64,000 nucleotides of DNA, from assembly GCA_963739615.1 (NCBI GenBank), contig CAVUBD010000002.1, forward strand, positions 142,151 to 206,150, read 5' to 3'. Every line of letters starts with the position of its first letter. Positions within the stretch are counted from its first letter, which is position 1. The notes beneath the pieces are model-generated. The model ran no database searches and had not been told where the DNA came from. It worked only from the letters and a program-made list of their open reading frames with translations. The stretch is from Palsa-504 sp963739615 (lineage in GTDB: Bacteria; Actinomycetota; Actinomycetes; Streptosporangiales; Streptosporangiaceae). This document shows positions 54,983 through 63,931 of the stretch, piece after piece. The position numbers and the translations under genes are program-made.

Positions 54983-55815
54983 GACCTCGCGCCCTCTCTA
55001 GCTTCCACAGCCCGTGCTTTGCGGAGCAGCCATGTCCTAGCGTTGGCCAGGACCTGGACGTCGGCGTCGGTGATCGGCCTGCGGAAATGAAAAACGTCAT
55101 TACGGATTCCTGCAATTCGCCCCAGGTATCCCCATGCAGAGTCGCGATTGCTTCCCAGGATTCCGCAGAAAGCCTCTGTGTAATTCGCGCTATTAATAAC
55201 AGTCTGCACCAGCTCAGCGCATGTAAGTTCCTCGAGCTGCGCCGGTATGCGATCCTCTCTATCCTTGTAATTACTCGCCACTGCTCTCCGAATATACTTG
55301 GCATAATCTTCCTTTGCAACGGCAGCGCCGACCAATCGACGAAGCACTAGCTCAATTTCCTGGATCAGGATAAAGGGATGGGTAAGACTGTACAAGTACT
55401 GGATAAGATCAGTAGGAGTCGCTACTGCGACTAGCCGATCCGGGTCTCCCACCAGCACCGCCCCATCACGATCTAGATAAAAGAACGTCCGCTCAAGCTC
55501 ATCTGTCACTCGGACGAACTCGAGGTCCTCGATGCAGTCATCAACCTCCAGGCGATCAATATCGACCTTACCTAGCTCAGCAACTCGTTTAGCGAAAGAC
55601 CGATATGAGAAGACGCCGAGCACAAGATCGGCCTCCATCACAGGCAGTTGCGAGAATCCATGCTGCCGCATTAGTTCCAGAGCGTCGCGCACATGGGCAT
55701 CAGGGCTCACCGACAGGACACTCTGCTCATCAGGCAGGAGACTGTTCACCAGATGGAACATCCCCACAAAGGAGCTATCTTGCCCCTGAGTCTCCGAATC
55801 TGGCTTAACGGTCAT
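54979..55815 (-). CDS. CBS-domain pair fused to Swt1-type HEPN domain
   Basis: First gene of the operon, 278 residues, uninterrupted. The N-terminal CBS pair (~20-150) reads ALELMRQHGFSQLPVMEADL VLGVFSYRSF and GDPDRLVAVATPTDLIQYL. The C-terminal HEPN domain (~150-270) begins FILIQEIELVLRRLVGAAVA, has LEELTCAELVQTVINS, and ends with the RxxxxH active-site motif in IAGIRNDVFHFRRPITDADV, as in Swt1-like HEPN RNases. CBS pairs bind adenine nucleotides, so a nucleotide-gated RNase is a natural model. The DNA is visibly less GC-rich than neighbouring genes. The start has CCGGAGAGCCT before the ATG. Confidence 0.85.
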   Translation of the reverse strand: MTVKPDSETQGQDSSFVGMFHLVNSLLPDEQSVLSVSPDAHVRDALELMRQHGFSQLPVMEADLVLGVFSYRSFAKRVAELGKVDIDRLEVDDCIEDLEFVRVTDELERTFFYLDRDGAVLVGDPDRLVAVATPTDLIQYLYSLTHPFILIQEIELVLRRLVGAAVAKEDYAKYIRRAVASNYKDREDRIPAQLEELTCAELVQTVINSANYTEAFCGILGSNRDSAWGYLGRIAGIRNDVFHFRRPITDADVQVLANARTWLLRKARAVEAREGARS

Positions 55816-55928
55816 AGGCTCTCCGGTTATCTGCCGCGTCTCCGCCTTCTTCGGTCCGGTCTGACATCCTAGCCTCGATGATTCACGCAGGGGTCGTGGG
55901 CTTCCCCTCGTAGCGTGGGAGCATCGGC

Positions 55929-56075
55929 ATGCTCGGCGTCCTGGTCCTCAACAAGAGCATCACCATGACCGTGCTGGCCGGTATCGCCCTGGTCCTGGCC
56001 GGGGTAGCACTGACACGCCGCCGGGCGGATCAACCCTGGATTAGACGCCTAAAGTTCGGGCGCATCTTCACCTAG
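55929..56075 (+). pseudogene. EamA/DMT transporter C-terminal fragment
   Basis: The plus strand reads MLGVLVLNKSITMTVLAGIA then LVLAGVALTRRRADQPW, the last two helices of an EamA-family permease. The remainder of the gene is absent. It lies divergently upstream of the defence operon. Confidence 0.6.
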
Positions 56076-56210
56076 CTGGCTATAAATCTCAGCCACATAG
56101 CTCCTTAGCAGCTCTGCAAGCTGGCCCGGACGATCTCCTAGTGCACGACCCTCAGTGAGCAACCGCCTCTGCTCTTCCGAAAGCCGAAACCTCTCGTGAA
56201 GCCCTCCCAT
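56049..56210 (-). CDS. Small helical protein (53 aa)
   Basis: The minus strand reads MGGLHERFRLSEEQRRLLTE then GRALGDRPGQLAELLRSYVA and ends LGEDAPEL. Composition and predicted helices look like a genuine protein. The frame is open upstream, so a longer form is possible. No family was recognised. Confidence 0.4.
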   Translation of the reverse strand: MGGLHERFRLSEEQRRLLTEGRALGDRPGQLAELLRSYVAEIYSQLGEDAPEL

Positions 56211-56499
56211 CTCGGGATCGATGGGATCTGCGAGAGAGCTCGGTACCGGCCGATATTGGCCGCGTCTCTTCCTTCGAGTCGAACTTCGTCCGCCATGGCG
56301 GACATCCTAGGGCGTCCCAGCAACCGTCATTGGTCTTCTGCCCTGCGGGCAGTCGCTGGGGCGACCGCAGGTGTGCCACAGCAGCCGCTCGTGTGGGGCG
56401 CGTTCAACTGGTGGACGCAACCTCGGCGAGTCCCTCTCTGCAGTCGACGATCTTCGTTGATTCAGCCGAGGAGAGTACGCATGGTGCTCTCATCTGACG

Positions 56500-56760
56500 G
56501 TGGAACAGCGGCAGCTGCGCTGCCGCTGAAGGCCAGGGCTTGTCGCTACGGCAGATCGGGCCGCAGGTTGGCTGCTCTCACGAGCTGGTCCGGATCATCG
56601 CGCGAGGTGGCCCCAGCCGGCCGCAGCGCCGGATCGATCCCTGGGTGCCGGGGCCAGGCGGGCTGCGGTTGTGCGACCGGAGGAGATCAGCCTCGGCCTG
56701 CACGCCGGTAAGGCGCTCACCGTGATCGCGGCCCGGCTAGGCAAGGCTGCCTCGACGGGC
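56500..56760 (+). pseudogene. IS30-family transposase N-terminal fragment
   Basis: One frame reads GLSLRQIGPQVGCSHELVRI IARGG, and after a shift the next reads RPEEISLGLHAGKALTVIAARLGKA, the two helix-turn-helix units of IS30 transposases. The catalytic domain is missing, and the sequence runs into the 3' end of the Argonaute gene. Confidence 0.65.
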
Positions 56761-56789
56761 GCGGGAGAGACCCACGTCTATCGGCCTGC

Positions 56790-58233
56790 TTACATGAACA
56801 AGCGGTAATCGTAGGGAACAGGTAGCAGACCGGGCATGTGCTTGAGGACCGGGCGAGGGTCTGCGCGTAGCGGATGGTGCAGGGCAGCGAGTCGTGGAGC
56901 GCGTCGTTGTTCCAGTTCATCTTGGTTAGGGCCAGGATCTGGCCGGCGAGGTCGATGAGCGGACCGCGGCCGGCGTGCCGGGTCATCAGCACGGGCCGTG
57001 GTGTTCCCTTCTTCCTGCAGGAAGTTGCCATGGCCGGTGAGGGTGGCCGCGGGGGCATTGCCGGCGATCCAGACGAGGGCCGCGTGGCCGTCGAGGGGCA
57101 GGACGGTGCCGCGGTCGACCGCGTATCCGGGCTTGCGTTTGCCGGTGAGCTGGACGCCGCGCCGTTGGGCCGCTCCAGGGTGACGCACGCGAGCTCGGTG
57201 GTCGCGCCCCAGGCGTCGAAGCAGCCGGCGACCTCATCGGGGGTGAAGGGGGTCTGCTTGTGGATGACAAGCTGGCGGGGGATGACGCCGACGTGGCGGT
57301 CCTGGTACAGCGCCAGGCTGCGGGCCATGACCAGGCGCATCTGCTCGCGGCTGAGGTAGGGGTTGTGCAGGTCGTTTCCCTGGCCGACGTCGTAGGCGAT
57401 GAAGTGCATGCCGCCGCCGTCGGCGTCGAACACCTGGCTCAGCAGGTCACGAAGCTCGTCGACCGTCTGTGGCCGGCCGCAGCGCTAGGACAGCCCGATG
57501 TAGGCGGCCTGCGGGTCCAGCTGCCCGGCCTGTGTGTGCAGTTTCCACGGTACCCACCCGGCTTTGGCGTACAGGGCGGTGGCCAGCCGCCAGGCGACGC
57601 TTGCTCGGCACCGGTAGCGCAGCGCCTCATCGGTGATGATCTGGGTCGGGAGGCCGAGTTCTGCTGCGGTGGCCTTGACCGCGTCGTGCAGGTCGAACGG
57701 CCCGTCGGTGAAGTAGGGCGCGAACCGCGGCGGCAGGTAGAACACGATTACGTCGAAGGAGTCTCTCACCAGCGTGACGCGCGTAGTCCGTCGCTGAGCG
57801 CGGCGGCAAGCATCTGCGCCGACGATGCGGCGCGGCGCACCAGGGTGTCCAGGCCCGGAGGGAGGGTGATCTGGGCGCGGTCGGGGGCGGGCTCGATCCG
57901 GCACCCGAAGATTCGCCGCCAGCCGGGATAGGGGGGGAGGTACTCGGCGCGCTCGCGGGGCTGCTGCGGGTACCACAGCTCGCGGAGCAGGCCGCGGAGT
58001 GCTGGCAGGTCCCCATCGGGCGCCAGGAGCGCCACCCGCACGCTGGGGTGGGGTCCGTTGCTGTTGCTGGCGGAGTAGGGGCCGAATTCGGCGAGCCCGG
58101 TGAGCGGGTTCACCGCGCGCTGCCCAGGGTCGACCGGGTCGAAGGCGAGCAGGGGTTCGGGCAGCTCCCAGTACCCGGCCCACGGGCCATGCGATGTGAT
58201 GCCGGTACCGGGCGCCAACCGGGTCACGGTCAT
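56790..58233 (-). pseudogene. Short prokaryotic Argonaute (MID-PIWI), interrupted
   Basis: The ATG at 58233 opens an about 480-codon gene, the normal size of short pAgos. The N-terminal part reads LPEPLLAFDPVDPGQRAVNP and LTGLAEFGPYSASNSNGPH. The PIWI part shows ALRYRCRASVAWRLATALYA, MHFIAYDVGQGNDLHNPYLS, RQLVIHKQTPFTPDEVAGCF and LTKMNWNNDALHDSLPCTIR. Interruptions are a frameshift near 57780, an in-frame TAG at 57485-57487 within the conserved AYIGLSY segment, and about three shifts between 57190 and 56830. No DEDX nuclease tetrad can be confirmed, as expected for short pAgos. It would bind guide nucleic acid and activate the SIR2-APAZ partner. Confidence 0.8.
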
Positions 58234-58239
58234 TACACT

Positions 58240-60016
58240 CCAGGCTGTCGCTGGTGATGAGCGGCTGGCTGTACGCGGTGACGGGCCGATCACCATCGCC
58301 GCATCGCACCCTGTACCGGCTGGCAGGTGCCAGGTCTCAACGGCGCGCGGCTGCGAACCGACCAGCACCCGCACCCACGCGTCGAGGATTTCGCTGGTGC
58401 CGGAGTTGTAGCGGCGGGCGAGCCGTTCGCGGACGAACCCGGCTGCGGCATGCTGCTGGGCGGCGCGCCAGCGGGTGTGCTCGGCGGAGCCGGGTTTGAT
58501 GCCGGGAGGTGCCGGGAGCGACCCGGGCGGCGCGATCCAGATCTCCGGGGTGATGAGCAGCCACCAGCCGCCACGCGCGCTTCCACGTGTACCTCGATGG
58601 CCTCCGCCCAGCTCACGGCGGTCCCGAGCACGGTGCCCGCCAGAATCCCCCCTGCGGCGCGGCGCAATCCGGACAAGTGCGGTTCCGCCTCGTCGCCGAC
58701 CCGGACGAGGTGGCCGCGCCGGCCGCAGGACATGCCGCAGCCCGCGGGCGCGGCCCAGGCCGAGGGTCAGTGCTTCGGTCAGCAGCCCGATCTGGGCCGA
58801 GTCCGGGTCGTCGGCCGGCCACTCCAGCGGCATCGTGTCACCCGCCGGGGCCACTCCGAGCGGGTCAACGGCCGCAGCCAGGTCGATGTCGGTGCCGAAC
58901 GCGACCAAGGCGCCCCCGCGTAGCCGGGCGGTGACCGCGCGAGCCCGCGTATCGCGCAGCGCAGCGCGGAGTTCGCCGATGTCGGCGGGGTGGTGTTCGA
59001 TGAGGCGGCGCGCTGCGGCGGCAGTTCCAGCAGCGGCAGCGCGTTAGCCGTAGCACCGGCCACGGGCGCGTCGGTCGGACGGGATCGCTGACGGTGCTCC
59101 GGGGCTGTGCTCGGCCGGCGCCCGTCCACGCAGGCGCGCAGCTGTTCCGGCAGGCGGATCAGGCGGATCAGCGCGCCGAGCAGCTCGGGGAAGTTGTCCA
59201 CGGCCACGGAGCGGACATCCACGCCGCATCTACTGGCGGCGGTCAGCAGTTCGGTGACCGGCGGGGCCAGCGTCTCACCGGGCCGGTGTGTCCATATCAG
59301 GCCCTCGGGGAACGGATGCGGCGAGTTCAGTGCGTCGGTCAGCACCTGCATCACAGAGCTGTCCCGTCCGCTGTAGCCGCTCCACGATCAGGCCGGACTG
59401 GCCGCAGATCGTACGGAGCGCCTCGGCGAGTTTCTCGTTCTGGCCGCGCAGCTCGGCGGGCGCGTTCTTCAGCTGCACCGACCGGAAGTCACCGTGCAGC
59501 TTGATAACCAGCGGCCAGCGGCCGCGGACCAGCGCGCGGCAGGCCGCGTCGGCGTCATCCAGGCTGGCGACGGTCAGCGGGCGCCGCGGCTCGACGAGCG
59601 CAGAGTCAAGCACCTCACGGGCTGCCTGCTCAACCAGGTCATCGAAGTTGGTCGTCACCACTACCCGGGCCGCGCCAGCGGCCATCAGCGCCGCGAGCGC
59701 GTAATGGCCGAAATTCGGCCGCGTCCGGGCGACCAGTTCCTCGATCAGCCCAGCCCGGTCCGACGGGTCCGGGTAGACCAGCTCGAACAAGGCGGCGTAC
59801 TCCTCCGGGTCACCGGCGGGCGGCATCCGGGATACGGTCGTAGTACCGGTCGAGCTGCTCGCGCAGCCGGATATCACCGAGATCAAGCTCCTCGATGTTG
59901 CACCCCTGCTCGGCCGCATACAGGTCCCGGATGAACCGCGTGATCAGCGCGTCGCCGGTGGGGATCCCGCTCATCGCGGATGCGCCCGCCCCCGAAGCGC
60001 ACGCCATCCGGGCCAC
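58240..60016 (-). pseudogene. SIR2-APAZ protein (SPARSA effector), frameshifted
   Basis: The GTG at 60016 opens an about 590-codon gene. The SIR2 NADase domain shows CASGAGASAMSGIPTGDALI, RPNFGHYALAALMAAGAARV VVTTNFDDL and VIKLHGDFRSVQLKNAPAEL. A shift leads to SVMQVLTDALNSPHPFPEGL and PELLGALIRLIRLPEQLRAC. The APAZ part (about 58900-58240) has WWLLITPEIWIAPPGSLPAP and RRYNSGTSEILDAWVRVLVG. At least four shifts are needed to join them, near 59820, 59370, 58950 and 58290. It lies directly before the short Argonaute, matching the SPARSA gene order. An intact protein would deplete NAD on guide-target recognition. Confidence 0.75.
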
Positions 60017-60099
60017 GCGGCGGCTGAGGCCAGCGCCAGGTCGGCAGCCTGCCAGCGAACGCCGCAGGCACGATCGCTCCGCGGGCGGCGGGACTGCCG

Positions 60100-60660
60100 G
60101 GTTCACGATGCGTAACCCATTCGGGGAATAGGTCAGGATCTCCGCGGCCGTCAGCAGCGGGCACCCGGTCTCGGCGGCGTGACGGCGCTGCGGGTCAGCA
60201 GCTCCCCGAGGTCGATGCGGCCCTCCACGACAGCCACCAGGTCGGATCCTTCCGCGAGCAGCAGGCAGGTACCGACCCCGGTGAACTTGTCGACCGCGGC
60301 CTTGGAAAAGCCATGCATGCTCACGAACAAGCCGCTGGTCTTGTGCGTCTTGGTCGAGCACCTTGCGCTCGAACCGGCCAAGTCGGCGGGGGCAGCCTGC
60401 TGCCGCCGCCACCGCGCCTCTAGCAGGTAGTCATCGGTGTCGAAAGAGAACGCGCCGTCGATCTGCTCACCGGTCAGCACGAACGGTCCCGCGGCTCCAG
60501 GTCGAACAGGCGGAAAAGATCGTACAGAAAACGTTCGAGCTGGAGCCCGCGGCGGCGGCGGTCCTGCTCGCCCTCCAGCGCCCACAGGCGCTGCTGCAGG
60601 GCAGTGAGCTGCGTGGCGAGTTCCCGGTGAGTTGCTGCGGCGGCAGCCGCCGCAGCGCGC
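60100..60660 (-). pseudogene. Restriction-endonuclease-like protein, frameshifted
   Basis: The N-terminal coiled part reads TALQQRLWALEGEQDRRRRG LQLERFLYDLFRLFDLEP. After a shift near 60490 it continues GEQIDGAFSFDTDDYLLEAR W (D-x(n)-E-x-R/K, a PD-(D/E)xK-like core), and after another GFSKAAVDKFTGVGTCLLLA and DLVAVVEGRIDLGELL. This matches a family of predicted restriction endonucleases. It precedes the SIR2-APAZ gene on the same strand. Upstream (to 61150) the frame is unreadable. Confidence 0.55.
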
Positions 60661-61822
60661 TGCCGGGATGCTGCTTCACGCTCGCGACCAGCTCGGCGTC
60701 CGGGCGGCGAGCCGCCGCATCCGGGTCACCGCGGCACGGGCTTCTGCGACCTTCGCCCGGCCATCGTCCTCGCGCAGCAGATGGAGAAGCTGCATCGAAT
60801 TCCGCGACGATCCACCATCAAGTCCACGGTGACGTCGCGGCCACCGCTGCTCGGAAGCGATCCAGGCGGTCGACCAGCTGGCCCACGCTGACCCGCTGGG
60901 CTGCCCCGAGTCCATCGGTCCCGGCGAGCAGCTCCGGCACGCTGCCAGTTCCGCCTGCAAGAACCGCCGGCGAGTGCCATTCCCGCCGAGTAGATGGCCG
61001 CCAGCGGCATCCGAGCCAGCGCGGGATAGGCTTCCGCCGCGATCCGCTGCGCCGTCACCAGAGCCACCCGGACATGAAGCCGTGGCCACCAGGAGCACTG
61101 ACCAGCGCGGCACGAATGTGCGCGCCCGCGATGGAGCCGCTCACGGGGCACCTCACTTCAGCGAAGCAGAAAAGGTAGGAGACGAAAGGTTACTCCTCTT
61201 GCCGCCGGTTACGCCTGTGACACGCTGGAGCCCGCGGCGACATTTCCTTCCGGATCAGGGTCAGCCGGTGCGCCGCCGCATGGCCAGCGCGCAGTCCTGG
61301 CGGCCGCAGGATGGCTGAGCTGCGCAGATACTTGGCAGGTGCATCGCAGGTATAGGACGGGTAAGAGACAGGGCGTCGCGATACCAGTTCTCCGACGGAC
61401 TCCAGGCCTGGCCGTGCCGCGATTCGGCGCCATCGGCCGTTCCGCTACCGCGATCTCGACTCGACCGCCTGCACATCTCCCGCAGTTGCGGCGGCCTCCG
61501 CTGGGCGGCTTCTGCATTGCGGCGGGTCTCCGCGGGGTGCCCGGAGGAAGCCGACTGGGAGCCTGAGTGGAGCCAACGGTACAGCGCCGCGGCCGCACCC
61601 AGCACGCCGGGCCTCAGGATACCTGGTCAGACGGCACATCCAGCCTCGTCGCCATCATCCAGCCACTCTGCGGCTTCGCCGATACTCGAACAGGTCCACA
61701 GGGGGTCCGTTCTTGGGTTCCGACTCGTTCCGCCGCATCGGCTGCGGCGTCCATGCGAAGCCTACGCCTCTTCCCTGCCCCGCGTGCCTCCCGGCCCGCC
61801 CAGGCGCCGTGTGAGCTGACTC
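60661..61822. other. Degraded or non-coding stretch at island edge
   Basis: About 1.1 kb. Part of 60680-61150 on the minus strand may be the N-terminal region of the endonuclease-like gene (AEARAAVTRMRRLAARTP, VALVTAQRIAAEAYPALARM in different frames). 61200-61820 gave no recognisable gene, RNA or repeat. It is the probable right boundary of the island. Confidence 0.4.
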
Positions 61823-62245
61823 TCAGCCCGCCCTACGCTGGTTCTCGGCGACCTTGGAGCCGAATGCCGCGCGGACCCATGCGACGATCTCGGTCGTGGA
61901 CGCGCCCGGCGTGAAGATCCGGGCCACGCCCATCCGGGACAGTTCCTCGATATCGGCGTCCGGGATGATGCCGCCGCCGAATACCACGATGTCCTTGGCA
62001 TCCCGCTCGCCCAGCAGCTCGATGACGCGGCCGAACAGCGTCATGTGCGCGCCGGAAAGGATCGACAGCCCAACCGCGTCCACGTCCTCCTGGATCGCGG
62101 CGGCCACGATCTGCTCGGGCGTCTGGTGCAGCCCGGTGTAGATGACCTCGACCCCGGCATCGCGCAGGGCCCGGGCCACCACCTTCGCGCCGCGATCATG
62201 ACCGTCCAGGCCCACCTTGGCTACGATCACCCGGATTTTGCTCAT
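61823..62245 (-). CDS. Cobalamin-binding mutase C-terminal-domain protein
   Basis: This 140-residue stand-alone B12-binding subunit has the motif VGLDGHDRGAKVVARALRDA (DxHxxG, with His as lower ligand), then VGLSILSGAH (SxL) and VFGGGIIPDADIEELSRMG (GG). It is the small-subunit type of isobutyryl-CoA or methylmalonyl-CoA mutase. In actinomycetes this gene is usually close to sucCD; here it is 43 kb away across the island. Confidence 0.93.
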   Translation of the reverse strand: MSKIRVIVAKVGLDGHDRGAKVVARALRDAGVEVIYTGLHQTPEQIVAAAIQEDVDAVGLSILSGAHMTLFGRVIELLGERDAKDIVVFGGGIIPDADIEELSRMGVARIFTPGASTTEIVAWVRAAFGSKVAENQRRAG

Positions 62246-62302
62246 GACCGCAAGCCTAGCCCGAACATGCCGTCCTGGTTAGCCGAGGTGCACCTGCTTG
62301 CC

Positions 62303-63800
62303 TCAGTCCACGCACGGGATGCCGTTCTTGGCGTTGACGGCACCGCCCTGCGCGCCGCCGGTGGGGACGGGAACCGGCGAGCTCGACGGCGCGGGAGCAG
62401 CGGAGACCTCCGCCAGCGTGGCGTCCGCGCCGAGCAGGACCTGCACGTGTCCGGCCGCCACCGTGGCGCTCGCCGTCGCGGGCACCTTGAACAGGGCGGC
62501 GATCTTGCCGGCGTTCGCCGCGAGCCCGCGCCGTAGAGCACCTCGGTCGTGGCCAGGGCGGCGGTCTTCCCGAGGGCTCCGGCCATGTAACCGTCCTTGA
62601 TCAGCGCGGACTGGACCTGCCCGGCCAGGCCCTGGATGTTACCGCCGTTGTAGACGTCGACGGTGGTCTTGGCGGCGGCCGCCGTGGTCGCGGGCCCGGG
62701 GCTGGACGAGGCCGAGGCCGGGCCGGCCGCGACGAGCTCCCCGCCGACGGGTCGAAGGTCTGCTGGACGATCTGCTGGATGTAGGCCGGGTTACCTGGTT
62801 CGCGTCCTGGCCGCCGATGATCTCGTAGGCGACGATCGGCAGCGTGCGGAAGGTCAGGTTGCCGCTGGTCAGGCTGCGCATCTGGCTGGCGAAGTCCAGC
62901 AGGTTCCAGCCCGAGTCGGTGATCACGTACTGCCTGGCCACGGAGAGCAGCGAATTGATCTGGGTCAGGTCGCTGAGCACCCCCTGGGTGCGCAGCTGCT
63001 CATCACCGAGTCGAGGAACGCCTGCTGGCGGTGCGTGCGGTCCAGGTCACCGTTGGGCAGGCCGTCACGCTGGCGCACGAACGCCAGCGCCATCTGGGCG
63101 TTCAGGTGCTGGTGGCCGGCCCTGTGGGCGTAGAAACCTGAGTTGGCGTCGTACGGGACAGGGTGCTTGAGGCACACCTCCACGCCGCCCAGGTCCTTCG
63201 CCAGCTCGTAGAACCCGTCCAGGTTGACCTCGGCGAAGTGGTCGATGTGCACCCCGGTGAGCAGTTCCACCGTGGCCACCGCGGCCGCGCGGCCCGCCTC
63301 GTTGCCCTCGAAGGCCACCTGGCTCTGGCTCATCCCGGGGTCTTGCTGCCTGAGCTGTGACTCCTTGGCGGCCATGGAGACGCCGTAGGCCTGGTCGATC
63401 TTGCCGGCCTGCTGGGTCCCTAGCATGTCGGAGAAATTGACCCAGTCGTCGCGCGGGATGGAGAAACCGACGGCCTTCTTGCCGCCCGCGGGTATGTGAA
63501 TCAGGATCAAGGTTTAGTGGCGTTCCCGCCGACCCCGTTCGCCACGCCCTGCCTGCTCCCGGCGTGCAGTGAATTGAGGACGTCATTCGGCAAGATGTTG
63601 CCGTCCCAGTCGGTGCGGCTCTCCAGGCCCATCAGCAGGATGTTCTGGGCGCCGATCGACGGGCCCGAAGTGATGGCGTGCGAGCCGCCGATGCTGCTCA
63701 CGTCGCGCACGACGAAGTAGGAAAAGCCGCTGATGGCCAGGACCAGGGCCGCGGCCGCGCAACTCAGAACGTATTCCGCTTTCCCGGCGGCGCCCCACAA
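62303..63800 (-). CDS. LytR-CpsA-Psr family protein with LytR_C domain (several frameshifts)
   Basis: LCP proteins attach glycopolymers to peptidoglycan. A TTG at 63800 starts an N-terminal cytoplasmic/TM region (YVLSCAAAALVLAISGFSYF). The LCP domain has QNILLMGLESRTDWDG, then after a shift near 63510 LIHIPAGGKKAVGFSIPRDD and the conserved Arg/Asp region QMALAFVRQRDGLPNGDLDR THRQQ. A shift near 62975 leads to LTQINSLLSVARQYVITDSG. Shifts near 62770 and 62530 lead to the LytR_C end (AGHVQVLLGADATLAEVSAA). Four shifts in a cell-wall gene that lies outside the island argue for sequence errors here. Confidence 0.82.
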
Positions 63801-63931
63801 TCAGGTGGGCGAGCCTGGCCTAAGCATGGCATTTTTCCTCAGCACTCACAGCTCTCGATCGTGCCCATCCGGAGAAGCCTACCGTCGCGTCCCCGGTACC
63901 AGTGCGTCAACGGCTAACATCCGAATCAGAT

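Larger units (their letters stand above)
18100..61800. mobile_element. Accessory/defence island between sucC and B12-binding gene
   Basis: The segment is bounded by a tyrosine integrase next to sucC and by chromosome-like genes at 61.8 kb. It contains transposon and ICE fragments, toxin genes, DUF5753/DUF6879 pairs and two defence loci. No attachment-site repeat was identified at both ends, so it is probably an accretion of several insertions rather than one intact element. Confidence 0.6.

Noticed and set aside
56138..56323. 61-codon minus-strand ORF starting MLGRPRMSAMADEV
   Set aside because: The neighbouring frame gives a more protein-like helical product, so this one is treated as a shadow.
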